The notes under the pieces: model-generated
The model's database searches: none
Told to the model about the DNA's origin: nothing
What the model saw: the letters and a program-made list of their open reading frames with translations, nothing else
From: an uncultured Ruminiclostridium sp.
GTDB lineage: Bacteria > Bacillota > Clostridia > Oscillospirales > Ruminococcaceae
Direction of reading: 5' to 3'
Length of the DNA: 64,000 nt
Assembly: GCA_944388385.1 (NCBI GenBank)
Contig: CALXIO010000007.1
Coordinates: 23,384 to 87,383, forward strand
Shown here: in pieces, positions 29,177 through 38,115 of the stretch
Layout: each line of letters opens with the position of its first letter
Numbering within the stretch: position 1 is the first letter of the stretch
Position numbers and translations under genes: made by a program

Positions 29177-29231
29177 AAGACCCTTGTCGAAATCTGCTGA
29201 CAATACAGCCAAAGATTTCAACAAAAGTCTT
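29177..29231 (-). terminator. Riboswitch expression-platform terminator
   Basis: A 19-bp stem (with a few G-T pairs) around a 17-nt loop is followed by seven Ts on the minus strand. Its 5' arm shares the GACTTTTG segment with the 3' strand of the aptamer, so aptamer folding and terminator folding are mutually exclusive. Confidence 0.85.
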
Positions 29232-29321
29232 GCCGTTTAGATATGTTACGGATTGATACAAGAACCAATCGTGTGCTGACGAAACATAAACGACCTTAAG
29301 TCGCCGGCTACTCCCCTTTAT
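29222..29321 (-). ncRNA. yybP-ykoY (Mn2+) riboswitch aptamer
   Basis: The minus-strand leader opens with AAAGGGGAGTAGCCGGCGAC, contains TCGTCAGCAC, and closes with GGCAAGACTTTTG. These match the conserved elements of the yybP-ykoY family (GGGGAGUAG ... GCAAGACUUU). With the overlapping terminator this predicts antitermination when Mn2+ is bound, so the pump is made when Mn2+ is high. Confidence 0.85.
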
Positions 29322-29330
29322 TGTGTCAAA

Positions 29331-29360
29331 ATTATAGCAAATATAAGGCATTGTTGTCAA
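29331..29360 (-). promoter_or_regulatory. Promoter of riboswitch-ATPase transcript
   Basis: Minus-strand -35 TTGACA and -10 TATAAT, both consensus, spaced by 18 nt. Transcription would start just before the aptamer. Confidence 0.85.
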
Positions 29361-29446
29361 GGGAATTTTTTTGAAATCGTGAAAACAGACAACAAATAGA
29401 ATTTCAAAAATAGATTTTAGTACATTTTACATACATATTTTTACTG

Positions 29447-29475
29447 TTGACAAAATCCCCCTTTAGTTATATCAT
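29447..29475 (+). promoter_or_regulatory. Promoter of RlmA-like gene
   Basis: TTGACA and TATCAT spaced by 17 nt, about 30 nt before the start codon. Confidence 0.7.
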
Positions 29476-29503
29476 TATATCAGATAATATAAAGGAGAAC
29501 TGT

Positions 29504-30334
29504 ATGAGCTATATTTGTCCTGTCTGCAAGGAACCCCTTTTTATAAGGAATAATTCCTATATATGCAATAATAACCATTGTTTTGATATATCAAAAAAGG
29601 GCTATGTAAATCTGCTTTTATCAAAGGGTAATAAAACCATCCACGGGGATGACAAGGAAATGATAAGGGCAAGATGTGATTTTCTTGATACTGAAAATTA
29701 TAAGCCCCTGTGTGATGCGGTGTGTGAGCTGATAACAGAAAATGCCTTTTGTGATATGGCAGTGCTTGACTGCGGCTGCGGAGAATGTTATTATACCGCC
29801 CGTATCTATGACGCTGTAAGGGAAAAATTTCCCCTCAGGCTTTACGGCATAGATATTTCAAAGGAGGCTGTAACAAAGGGTCACAAGAGAAATAAGGAAA
29901 TAAGCCTTGCTGTGGCAAGCGTTTTTCATCTGCCCTTTAGTGATAATAGCTTTGATTTGCTTATTACAATGTTTTCCCCTTTTTGCAAGGAGGAATATTT
30001 AAGGGTGCTAAAGCCCGGAGGGTATCTTTTAATGGCTATCCCCTTAGAGAAGCATTTGTGGGAATTAAAACAGGCGGTATATGATACCCCCTACAAAAAT
30101 TCCCCGGAGGATTATAATATAGATGGTCTTACCCTTATAAAATCAAAGGAAGTAAAATATATAATGAATCTAAGGGATAATCATATCATAAAGTGCCTTT
30201 TTGATATGACGCCCTATAAAATAAAGACCTCCCCTTCTGACAGAGCAAAGCTCGATAATATAGAATGCCTTGATGTAACCGCCCATTTCGGGGTGCTGTT
30301 ATATAAAAATGATAAAAATAAATCCCCCTTATAA
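29504..30334 (+). CDS. RlmA-type rRNA guanine-N1 methyltransferase
   Basis: This 276-residue protein has an N-terminal zinc-ribbon (CPVCKEPL, then CNNNHCFDISKKGYVNLLL), hallmark of the RlmA family that methylates 23S rRNA hairpin 35, followed by a Rossmann SAM-binding domain (VLDCGCGECYYT, IDISKEAV) and the post-catalytic LLITMFSPFC. ATG at 29504 follows AAAGGAG by 6 nt; the longer upstream frame overlaps the promoter. It is converged on by cysK and has its own promoter. Some relatives give resistance to ribosome-targeting antibiotics, but nothing here shows that. Confidence 0.87.
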   Translation: MSYICPVCKEPLFIRNNSYICNNNHCFDISKKGYVNLLLSKGNKTIHGDDKEMIRARCDFLDTENYKPLCDAVCELITENAFCDMAVLDCGCGECYYTARIYDAVREKFPLRLYGIDISKEAVTKGHKRNKEISLAVASVFHLPFSDNSFDLLITMFSPFCKEEYLRVLKPGGYLLMAIPLEKHLWELKQAVYDTPYKNSPEDYNIDGLTLIKSKEVKYIMNLRDNHIIKCLFDMTPYKIKTSPSDRAKLDNIECLDVTAHFGVLLYKNDKNKSPL

Positions 30335-30346
30335 GGGTCGGTTTTT

Positions 30347-31279
30347 TTATTCGCCTTCAAATAAGGGGGTTGAAAAGTATCTTTCCGCTGTGTCGGGTAA
30401 AACGGTAACCACTGTCTTTCCCTTGCCTAACTTCTTAGCTAATTTTAATGCGGCGGCTACATTTGTACCGCTGGAAATTCCGCACATAATACCCTCAAGC
30501 CTTGCAAGATTTTTAGCTGTGCTTATTGCCTCCTCATCACTTACTATGTAAATGTGGCTGTAAATGGAGGTATTAAGATTTCCCGGGATAAGTCCGTCAC
30601 CGATACCCATTTGTAAATGTGTGCCTATTGTACCACCTGCAAGTATAGCAGCATTTTCCGGCTCTACTGCCCAGATCTCAATTCCGGGATTGTGAGCCTT
30701 TAACACTTCACCGATACCGCTTATTGTACCACCTGTGCCAAAGCCGGAGCAAAAGCCGTGTATTTCCCTTCCTGCCTGTTCAAGTATCTCAACACCGGTA
30801 TGAAAACGGTGTACCTCCGGATTTGCCTTGTTTTCAAACTGCTGAGGGATATATACATTGGGGTTTTCTTCCTTCATGCGCTCTGCTGTCTTCATGCACT
30901 GGTCTATACATTCACCGATATTTCCGTCATCATGAATAAGAATAACCTCCGCCCCGTAATGGCGCACAAGCATTCTTCTTTCACAGCTTACTGAATCCGG
31001 CATAATGATAACCGTCTTATAGCCCCTTACCGCACCCACAAGGGCAAGTCCTATGCCCTGGTTTCCGCTGGTGGGCTCTACTATAATAGTATCCTTATTT
31101 ATAAGTCCCTCACGCTCAGCCGCAAGTATCATATTATAGGCTGTTCTTGTCTTTATTGAGCCGCCTACGTTAAGTCCTTCAAATTTTACAAGTACCTCCG
31201 CACTATCCTCATCAACCATGCGGTTAAGTCTTACAAGAGGAGTGTGGCCTATGACCTCAAGTACATTTTCTGAAATCAT
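30347..31279 (-). CDS. cysK: Cysteine synthase (O-acetylserine sulfhydrylase)
   Basis: This 310-residue PLP enzyme makes cysteine from O-acetylserine and sulfide. The PLP lysine is in GGSIKTRTA, the substrate loop is PTSGNQGIGLA, the phosphate-binding loop GFGTGGTISGIG, and a late GISSGTNVAAA carries the pyridine-nitrogen serine. Usually the first motif is S-x-K-D/TR, and here K-T-R is present. Start ATG follows a GGAAAGGAAG ribosome site. No cysE or sulfate genes are adjacent. Confidence 0.93.
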   Translation of the reverse strand: MISENVLEVIGHTPLVRLNRMVDEDSAEVLVKFEGLNVGGSIKTRTAYNMILAAEREGLINKDTIIVEPTSGNQGIGLALVGAVRGYKTVIIMPDSVSCERRMLVRHYGAEVILIHDDGNIGECIDQCMKTAERMKEENPNVYIPQQFENKANPEVHRFHTGVEILEQAGREIHGFCSGFGTGGTISGIGEVLKAHNPGIEIWAVEPENAAILAGGTIGTHLQMGIGDGLIPGNLNTSIYSHIYIVSDEEAISTAKNLARLEGIMCGISSGTNVAAALKLAKKLGKGKTVVTVLPDTAERYFSTPLFEGE

Positions 31280-31344
31280 TTCTCTGCTTCCTTTCCGTAA
31301 ATTGCTATATTATTTTATCACATTTTATGCTCTAAGTCAATAAA

Positions 31345-31370
31345 AAGCCCCTTTTTAATTCAAGGGGCTT
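31345..31370 (-). terminator. Terminator of the sipW/TasA-like operon
   Basis: AAGCCCCTT and AAGGGGCTT arms with an 8-nt loop, then TTTTTATT on the minus strand; it lies directly after the last TasA-like gene. Confidence 0.85.
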
Positions 31371-31374
31371 TATT

Positions 31375-32120
31375 TTAAGGTATATCGTACTTGTTATGAT
31401 GATTTGCATCGGAAATAACAAATTCCGCTTTTTCGTTTTTATTTGCTATGTAGGTATCATATACCCTTGTGAGATTTTCCTTATTCGGTGAAGTTTCCAC
31501 CCCGATTGACTGTATGGCATAGGCGGTAACATTCACATGAAGGTTTTCTGTTACAGGCTCGGTAATATTTGAAAGCTTTATGCTGTCAAATAAGGGAGCG
31601 GTGCAATATTCCGCATTGTATGTGGTATTCGTACTGCCGTTTACACCGTCATTTAATGTGGGTGTATTTCCCCCGGGGGCAATAGGCTCATTATAGTAAT
31701 AATAGCCGTCTGTGTCATTATATACCCAGCCTGCAGGAAGATTGGCTGAATAACTGTCGGCACTTCCCGGCTTTGCATTATACCAATCTGTTATGGTTGA
31801 GGGATTATCTGAATTAGTAAACTTGGCTATATTTTCAATATCGCTTACTGAAAATATCACCCTTGCCCTTACAAAGCAAGACACATCGCTGTTATTTTTT
31901 ATGCTGACTGTCTTTTTATAGGGGGTGTTGTCCTGCTGTTTGGAGCTTCAAATTCCTCTGTTACTTCTACCTCGTTTGCTGCGACATTTACGGTATTTTT
32001 CTTATAGGTTTCTGAAGTAAGATAGGCAAAGGTTGTGCCTATTGATACTGAGAATATGGCTATAAGAGATATAAGCAGTACGAATATTTTCTTATTCTGT
32101 TTAAATTCAAGCTTTTTCAT
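31375..32120 (-). pseudogene. TasA/camelysin-like fibre protein C, frameshifted
   Basis: The gene begins with a SipW-dependent type signal (basic MKKLEFKQNKKIF, a hydrophobic helix, then GTTFAYLTSE) and a VNVAANEVEVTEEF segment as in TasA/CalY proteins. At a C5 tract (G5 on plus, 31921-31925) the frame ends at a stop; adding one C restores YKKTVSIKNNSDVSCFVRARV, a standard TasA-like continuation running to 31375. The product would be an exported matrix-fibre or surface subunit. Its start overlaps the stop of the preceding paralog (ATATGA). Confidence 0.82.
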
Positions 32121-32825
32121 ATTGTATTACCTCCGTTCTGGGTGAGGTAAATATTAAATATCTTAGTGAGCTGTTCCTTATCAAAGCTATCCCCTGTAAT
32201 ATCCGCCTCGGCAAGCTCAGACTGTATGCCGTAGCCGTTTATCTCAATATCAAGGGTAAGTCCTGCTGTTAAATCAGGCTCAAATATATTGCAAAGCTGT
32301 ATTCTGTCAAAAAGTGTGGGAGTGGAATTTCCGGCAGTAAGCACTTTACTGTAACCAAAATAATAGGTCTTTGTTGTTGAGGTGGGAGTTATACTCTCCT
32401 CACTTTGAAAAATCCACTCTGAATTATGCTGAAATATACCGGTTTCGCCCTTTAAATCAGCATCCGACAGAAATCTTATCAGCTCCTGGTTAAGCGGTGT
32501 TTCGGTTTTTCTGACGGATGATTTCATCTATAAGTGTTACTTCCTTTACAGGGACAGTAACAGAAAGAAATACTATTTCATCATTGATACCGATATTTTT
32601 AACCTTGGGATCCTTTGATACTATCTGATTTGGTACAAGGATAGAATTATGTACATTTTGCTCACGATAATTGTCTTCTACTATCTGTAGCTGTACATTA
32701 CCTACTGTAACTGTGTTTTCCGCAGTTTCTGTATCAGTAAGAAAAGCAAGGGTGGTTGCTACTGTAAGCATGGCAATAAGGGAAAATGCTATTATTGCCG
32801 GCTTAATGTGATTTTTGATTTTCAT
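32117..32825 (-). pseudogene. TasA/camelysin-like fibre protein B, frameshifted
   Basis: It starts at ATG 32825, 6 nt after GGAGG, with a SipW-type signal (IAMLTVATTLAFLTDTETAE) and the TasA-like strand NTVTVGNVQLQIVED. The frame breaks between about 32490 and 32527; removing one A from the A5 tract at 32506-32510 joins EVTLIDEIIRQ to TETPLNQELIRFLSDAD, which continues to 32117. It is a paralog of the genes on both sides and would be secreted by the adjacent SipW. Confidence 0.82.
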
Positions 32826-32893
32826 AAGCAACCTCCTTTGTTCTTATATTTCTATTATATGAACGAAGCTATGCTTCCTTATTTTCGTAATAA

Positions 32894-32936
32894 AAAGCAG
32901 AATGCCAAGCGGCATAAAGCCGCCCGACATTGCTTT
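32894..32936 (-). terminator. Long hairpin terminator after the anchored surface protein gene
   Basis: A nested stem (AAAGCA/TGCTTT, AATGTC/GGCATT, GCGGC/GCCGC) is followed by a T-rich run on the minus strand. It may separate the sipW-proximal genes from the two TasA-like genes downstream. Confidence 0.75.
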
Positions 32937-32949
32937 GTAAATATTTCCG

Positions 32950-33690
32950 TCACGAATTACAGGTCATCCTCTGACCTTTTTTCTTTTTTATAAGTACAGC
33001 CGCAAAGCAGACTGCACCGAAAGAAAGCGCTAATGCACTTGTTCCTATTATCACACCTGTATCAGGTGGTACAGCCTCCTCTTTGACTATTGCGTAAAAT
33101 ATCCACTTAAATCTGATTTCACCACTTGCAGAGCCGTCAAGGGTGGGAGGTCTTAATATGTGTGTTCCGTCTGCCGATACCAGCTTAGAGCCGTTATCAG
33201 AGTACTTGTCAACCTCCATGCTGTTCCATGTGACGCTACAATTAAGCACCCGGCTGTCGCCTATATTAAACAGGCCTAAATCAAGGGGATTTTCGGAAAG
33301 GTCAATATTGCCCTTTCCGTTTACATCTCCTTTGTAAACCTGCTGTCCGTCAAGAGAAAAGACACATTCGCACCCCTTCTCAAGATCAATTTCGCCGGAT
33401 TTGTCTATAGGCTCTACATAAAAGTAGATATTATAGGATTTATCGCTGCGAAGATTCATAAGGGAAATATCCATTGAATAGGTTTCCCCTAAAACCATAT
33501 CCTCCGCATGGAAGAAATATTCGCCGCTTTCGGTGTCAACTATATTGCCGTTTGTATCAACTGCGGTTATGCCCTCGGGCAGTCCCTTTACAGCCTTTTC
33601 CGGCAATATAACCTGTGCACCTACATTTATTGCGCTTGTCATTAAGAAAGCTATGCCGCATAAAATTGATAAAGCTTTCTTTTTAAGCAT
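32950..33690 (-). CDS. Surface protein with LPXTG-like sorting signal
   Basis: This 246-residue protein has a signal peptide (MLKKKALSILCGIAFLMTSA), a beta-rich ectodomain with two cysteines (GCECVF), and a C-terminal sorting signal: VPPDTG, a hydrophobic helix and a KKKKGQR tail. The pentapeptide is an LPXTG variant (PPDTG) that a sortase may attach to peptidoglycan. AAGGAG precedes the ATG. It is the only gene of this locus without a lesion. It could anchor the TasA-like fibre to the wall, as TapA-like proteins do; this is inferred from position only. Confidence 0.78.
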   Translation of the reverse strand: MLKKKALSILCGIAFLMTSAINVGAQVILPEKAVKGLPEGITAVDTNGNIVDTESGEYFFHAEDMVLGETYSMDISLMNLRSDKSYNIYFYVEPIDKSGEIDLEKGCECVFSLDGQQVYKGDVNGKGNIDLSENPLDLGLFNIGDSRVLNCSVTWNSMEVDKYSDNGSKLVSADGTHILRPPTLDGSASGEIRFKWIFYAIVKEEAVPPDTGVIIGTSALALSFGAVCFAAVLIKKKKGQRMTCNS

Positions 33691-33701
33691 AGATTAGCTC
33701 C

Positions 33702-35323
33702 TTACGGGGTGATTGTGGTATTTGCCCGCTTTATCTTCCAGATTTCATTCTCAGGATATGTGTTATTCGGTCTGTCTGAGTTATATGTAATTTCTGAAGT
33801 TACATTCTCGCTGAAAGCACCCTCGGGAATCATTTCCTTCTGGCTGTCTGTGGGAGCTATTACCTGTACGCTGTCGAGGTTTATCTTAAGATCAAAGTTC
33901 ATTTCATAGAATGAAAGCTGACCTACAGAGCCATCCATCTGTACAGCTTCAATAAATTCGCTGGAATTATCTCCGGGAGCTATATCGCTGGTGAAGTAGA
34001 AGTAATGTGTATCGCCTTCAGGGAGACATGCCCACTTGCGTGAGTTAGTATCATTTGCATGATTTACATCAAGGTTAGCAAGGTGAATGTTAATCTTGAT
34101 ATCATCGGAAGTATCTTCAGGAGTACCGCCGTTATATGTAACTGATACTACGCCTCTTTCGTAGCCGTCATCCTGACCCTTGTTTAAGGTATCCTTATAC
34201 TTAATACCGCCGCCTACAGCGTTAGGAGTGATTTCGGCACCATCAACGGTAATAGCATTATTAGCTGCTTCAGAACCTTCTGTGTATGTATAATTGTCGC
34301 CATTAGCATCTTTCCACTTCTGGTCATCATAGTAGCCTATTGTATTGCCGCCTGCATCAGTACCTGTTGTATCAGTTGAAGCAATTTCATCATATGTCAT
34401 GATGGTATTGATTTCGCTGTAATCCCAAGTAATGGTATTACTATCACTTGTAACAGTTTTCTGAGTAAGTGTAAGAAGCTTCACATTACTTTCAATACTT
34501 GTAGCAAGTTCAGCATCCGCAGCTAATTTTAATGCAAAGGGTGATGAAACTTTTTCGTAGTTAGCAATTTCTGCGTCGACAGGCTTGTCGTAAACTATTT
34601 CTCCGGTAGTCTTATGCTTGTATGCGTCTATTGTTTCAAGGGCATAATATGTGCCATTGCCTGTGCCGTCATCTACATAATAATAACCGGAATAATATTA
34701 TGTGGTATCAGCTTCTGTTTCAGCATTATCTACTGAACGGCGGAAAAGATAAAGACCGGTTGCATTATTACCGTAAACATTCGGTACATTTTCTTTTGTG
34801 CCTATCTTTTTAGGATCCTGTAAAACCTGATAACCGGCATCACTAGGTATACAAACAAGCATACCACCTGCCTGAAGTGACTCAACCTCATTTTTCTGTG
34901 CTAATGTATCAAGCACCTTAAGGTAGTATTCATTGCCACCTACAGTAATGCTGGGGCGGTCAGGGGTTGTGTTGGTTATATTAGCAGGATCAACAGTATT
35001 GACTAAAACACTATTTTCTGTGTTTTTAACAACAAGGTTAAACTCTGCTGACATAAACAGTCTTGCAAGGCCGTCAATGTTACCTGTGTTGATAACGGTT
35101 ACCTCTTTGCGGATTGTCTGACCGGGAACCCAATCTGTAGGAGGTGTAAAGTTCTCGTGGATAGCCATACCGTAGTCATTAGATGCAGTAAGACGGTTTA
35201 CTACCTCGTCCTCTGATGTAAACCAGGCAAATGTTGTGCCGGCAACCATTACTGTTGCGGTACAAATTGAGCCTAAGAGGACAAATTTTTCTTTTGATTG
35301 TTTTTCTTGTTCTTTTTGCTCAT
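33702..35323 (-). pseudogene. TasA-like fibre protein A, frameshift plus in-frame TAA
   Basis: ATG 35323 has an excellent ribosome site (AGAGGAG, 7 nt) and encodes a basic Lys/Asn-rich N-terminus. At an A5 tract (35286-35290) one A is missing before FVLLGSICTATVMVAGTTFA, a SipW-type signal followed by WFTSEDEVVNRL. The TasA-like domain then runs to a TAA at 34698-34700, after which the same frame continues with YYSGYYYVDDGTGNGTYYAL to 33702. An alternative start at 35375 would avoid the frameshift but has no ribosome site. It is the largest TasA-like gene of the locus, about 540 codons. Confidence 0.8.
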
Positions 35324-35388
35324 GGTGTTTACTCCTCTTTAGCAATTTCTTCTCCGTCGGTGTCCTTTTCTTCATCGGCGGAATTGTT

Positions 35389-36014
35389 TTATCCGTTGAT
35401 ATCATCATCGGAATCCTCCGTATCATCATCGTCATCCTTTTTAAGGGCAAAATAATATCTCATCAGCCCTATAAAAACAAATAACAAAACAACAACACCG
35501 ACAGCGATATACCATCTGAGCTGTATAAATCTTATTACATAGCCCAGCTTAGGGATACCGAACACGACTTTACCTACAAGTCTCAGCTCAGGAGTTTCAA
35601 AGCTGTCCTCGTCGGTATTTGCATCACCCTTTGTTTTAAAAAAGATCATGCTTGTGCCGTTGTGATCCGGCATAACGGCAGTAACACGGTGAGTAAGATA
35701 TGCGTCGCTGTCCTCTGACGGATTAAAGGTAATTATGTCCCCGACGGCTATTTCATTTCCCTCGGCCATTTTTACAATAACCAGATCCCCTACATTATAA
35801 GTAGGACTCATTGAGGGGGTGAGCACTGTGTAAAAACGAAAGCCGAAGATAGATTTATCGGGGCTTTGGCTGTTGGCGAAAATAAATGCGCCAACAAGTA
35901 TAAGTAAAGCAATAAGATTAATCAGTACCTTTTTATAATATCAAAGGCTTTACCCTTGCCTTGCTTTTCATCATTTTCGATAATGGCTTCCTCCTTATCG
36001 GGTTTTGCGGTCAT
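35389..36014 (-). pseudogene. sipW: Signal peptidase I, SipW type, frameshifted
   Basis: This membrane signal peptidase matures TasA-like fibre proteins. The start ATG 36014 lies 6 nt after GGAGG. An A5 tract (T5 on plus, 35930-35934) must be A6 to join KGKAFDIIKK to VLINLIALLILVGAFIF, the first membrane helix. Beyond it the frame is open: catalytic Ser in TVLTPSMSPTYNVGD, the domain ending TKGDANTDEDSF (with the conserved GDAN), a second helix and an acidic tail. The catalytic His typical of SipW is in THRVTAV. Unless slippage restores the frame, the locus lacks its peptidase. Confidence 0.85.
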
Positions 36015-36509
36015 ACAAGTCCTCCTTTGCCGGGAAAATAATCAGCAACAAGTATTGCCGACCGTAGTAGGTTTTTTAAATTAATTCATAAATTTAAATT
36101 TTCATCTTATGTAATGTTAATATATAAGGCAAAACTACTTTTACACAATATTATTATATATACAAATCAAGGTATTGTTAAGTAATCATTACTGATTTTT
36201 TTATTAAAATACGGGAATTTTACAATTTTCAGTTATTTGCACAAAATCAAATTGTAATTTAAAACAATTTTATTATATTTTTGTATGTAAATTTTATATT
36301 AAGTTTGTTTATTATAAAGGGTTTTAACTTGTTTTCTATCCTAATAAAAAGCGTTGCAAAGGTTAATTTAGGAAAATTTCCGAAAATTTACTGTTTCGGT
36401 CTTATATAGCTGACAGTTATGATTTTTAAGGGGAAAATATATCTGCAATATTATATTTTCAATAGTATTGAGGGGTATTTAATAGAAGGATTTTAGTATA
36501 AATGGGCAT
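36015..36509. other. AT-rich spacer, about 495 bp
   Basis: Extremely AT-rich region between sipW and the tRNA cluster. It must hold the sipW promoter; a weak candidate on the minus strand is TTGTGT with TATATT (18-nt spacer) near 36122-36151. No ORF or RNA gene is evident. Confidence 0.5.
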
Positions 36510-36517
36510 AAAAAACA

Positions 36518-36546
36518 CCGCCGGACCTTATAAACAGATCCGGCGG
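36518..36546 (-). terminator. Terminator of the tRNA cluster
   Basis: CCGCCGGA / TCCGGCGG arms with a 13-nt loop, followed on the minus strand by TGTTTTTTATG. Confidence 0.85.
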
Positions 36547-36554
36547 CTTAATAG

Positions 36555-36629
36555 TGGCTGGGATGGCGGGATTTGAACCCACGGATGACGGAGTCAAAGT
36601 CCGTTGCCTTACCGCTTGGCTACATCCCA
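36555..36629 (-). tRNA. tRNA-Gln (TTG)
   Basis: A cloverleaf is readable on the minus strand: acceptor TGGGATG/CATCCCA, anticodon loop CTTTGAC with TTG, T-arm GTGGGTTCAAATCCCGC, encoded CCA. Confidence 0.93.
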
Positions 36630-36679
36630 GTATACAAAAATACCGCCCTACCTTTGCAGGGCGGCACTTCTGATAAATA

Positions 36680-36757
36680 TGGGGTGGGAGATGGGACTCG
36701 AACCCACGATCTTCGGGACCACAATCCGACGCGTTAACCAACTACGCTACACCCACC
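36680..36757 (-). tRNA. tRNA-His (GTG)
   Basis: Anticodon loop TTGTGGT with GTG, an extra 5' G (G-1) facing C73, and an encoded CCA identify tRNA-His. Two apparent mismatches, T-T in the acceptor stem and A-C at the base of the anticodon loop, make it slightly degenerate. Confidence 0.85.
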
Positions 36758-36762
36758 ATAAG

Positions 36763-36839
<77 letters not shown>

Positions 36840-36884
36840 ATAGCTTATCATATTTATCTCAAGCCCTCACTTTGTGAGAACAAA

Positions 36885-36959
36885 TGGAGCGGGTGATGGG
36901 AATCGAACCCACACAACCAGCTTGGAAGGCTGGGATTCTAGCCATTGAACTACACCCGC
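36885..36959 (-). tRNA. tRNA-Gly (TCC)
   Basis: Acceptor GCGGGTG/CACCCGC, anticodon loop CTTCCAA with TCC, T-arm GTGGGTTCGATTCCCAT, encoded CCA. It is the first gene of the four-tRNA transcript. Confidence 0.94.
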
Positions 36960-37054
36960 ATAAAAAATATATTTAACTGTCTTTCACAGCGCTTATATAT
37001 TATAACACGCTGAAATTTATTTGTCAATAGGTTTTTTAAATTTTTTTAATAAAA

Positions 37055-37080
37055 ATACCCCTTTACCATAAAGGGGTAAT
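37055..37080 (-). terminator. Terminator of the LysR gene
   Basis: ATTACCCCTTTA / TAAAGGGGTAT with a 3-nt loop, then TTTTTATT on the minus strand. Confidence 0.85.
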
Positions 37081-37092
37081 TTTATTTATATG

Positions 37093-37989
37093 TTATATAG
37101 ATTGCTCCTCAAATAAATCTGTCAGCTTGTCTATGAATTTTTCTGCCGCCTTTGAAAATACCTGATAACGCTTCCATATAACAGAAGCGGCAGAATACAT
37201 TCCGGGAGATAAGGGACGAAAACAAAGCTCGCTTCCCTCCACATTTATCAGCTTATCAAAGCATAAGGCATAGCCAAGCCCCTCGGCTACCATAAGGGAA
37301 GCATTATATACAAGGTTATAGGCGGCTACCACATTAAGCTCCTTTATGTCCTTTTTAAACCAGTTTGAAAGTGACCAATGCTGACATGTCTGGGAGGAAA
37401 TAATAAGTGGCATTTCCCACAGATCCTCAGCCTTAATGGTTTCATTTTTTGCTAACGGGCTGTCCTTTCTCATAAGTACCCCCCAGGTGTCCTTCCCCGG
37501 TATTTTTATGGATTTATATACTGAGCTGTCCACATTTCCGTAAATTATGCCGAAATCAATAAGACCCCTGTCAAGGCTTTCCTGAACGAAAACTGAGTTG
37601 CCGCTTGATATGTGAAAATGTATATCCGGATAGTCCTTTGTAAGCTCCTTTGCCGCCCTTGCTATAAGTCTTATGTTGTCGGATTCTCCTGCGCCGATAT
37701 ATACATCCCCCATGATTATTTCACCTGAGAGGGAAATTTCCTTTTCGGTCATACGCACAAGCTCGGTTATCTCCTCTGCCCTTTTACGAAGCAGCATACC
37801 CTCCTCCGTAAGGGTGACCTTTCTGCTTCCCTTACTGCCTCTTATAAGAAGCTGTTTGCCAAGCTCCTCCTCAAGTGCTTTAAGCTGGGTGGATAGGGTG
37901 GGCTGGGATAAATGCAAAGATTCTGCGGCGGCAGAAATGCTCTGCTCCCTTGCTACGGCTAAAAAATACTGTAATACTCTGAGTTCCAT
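37093..37989 (-). CDS. LysR-family transcriptional regulator
   Basis: This protein of about 298 residues has the N-terminal LysR winged helix (VLQYFLAVAREQSISAAAES, then LHLSQPTLSTQLKALEEELG) and a periplasmic-binding-fold effector domain. ATG at 37989 follows TAGGAGG; the longer frame runs through its promoter. It is divergent from the lipoprotein amidase and ABC genes, whose promoter overlaps a 15-bp box that recurs upstream of the cyclophilin-like lipoprotein gene, so it is the best candidate regulator of both units. The effector is unknown. Confidence 0.92.
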   Translation of the reverse strand: MELRVLQYFLAVAREQSISAAAESLHLSQPTLSTQLKALEEELGKQLLIRGSKGSRKVTLTEEGMLLRKRAEEITELVRMTEKEISLSGEIIMGDVYIGAGESDNIRLIARAAKELTKDYPDIHFHISSGNSVFVQESLDRGLIDFGIIYGNVDSSVYKSIKIPGKDTWGVLMRKDSPLAKNETIKAEDLWEMPLIISSQTCQHWSLSNWFKKDIKELNVVAAYNLVYNASLMVAEGLGYALCFDKLINVEGSELCFRPLSPGMYSAASVIWKRYQVFSKAAEKFIDKLTDLFEEQSI

Positions 37990-38006
37990 ATTATCACCTC
38001 CTATTA

Positions 38007-38035
38007 AATATAGCATAAAATTCCATAGGTGTCAA
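38007..38035 (-). promoter_or_regulatory. LysR gene promoter
   Basis: TTGACA and TATATT separated by 17 nt on the minus strand. The -10 is almost adjacent to the ribosome site, so the leader is very short. Confidence 0.8.
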
Positions 38036-38054
38036 CTATACAAAGTAATTAAAA

Positions 38055-38069
38055 ATAAGTATTTGATAT
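38055..38069 (+). promoter_or_regulatory. Shared box 1 (candidate LysR operator)
   Basis: ATAAGTATTTGATAT fits the LysR T-N11-A pattern with ATA/TAT ends. It overlaps the -35 of the amidase promoter and sits 20 bp from the LysR -35. The same box, with one base changed, lies at 42340-42354 in an identical promoter position. Confidence 0.6.
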
Positions 38070-38091
38070 AGAAAGTGAAATGTTTTATACT
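38063..38091 (+). promoter_or_regulatory. Promoter of the amidase/ABC unit
   Basis: -35 TTGATA and -10 TATACT with 17-nt spacing, 25 nt before the start codon; the -35 lies inside shared box 1. Confidence 0.75.
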
Positions 38092-38115
38092 GATATCAGA
38101 AGATGAGGTGAATTT

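Noticed and set aside
29161..29330. SAM (S-box) or T-box leader before the ATPase
   Set aside because: The GGGGAGTAG and GCAAGACTTT elements fit yybP-ykoY; no T-box motif or S-box core is present.
30320..30345. Terminator between the RlmA-like and cysK genes
   Set aside because: CCCTTATAAGGG is palindromic, but the stem would be only about 4 bp with a minimal loop, so it is weak as a terminator.
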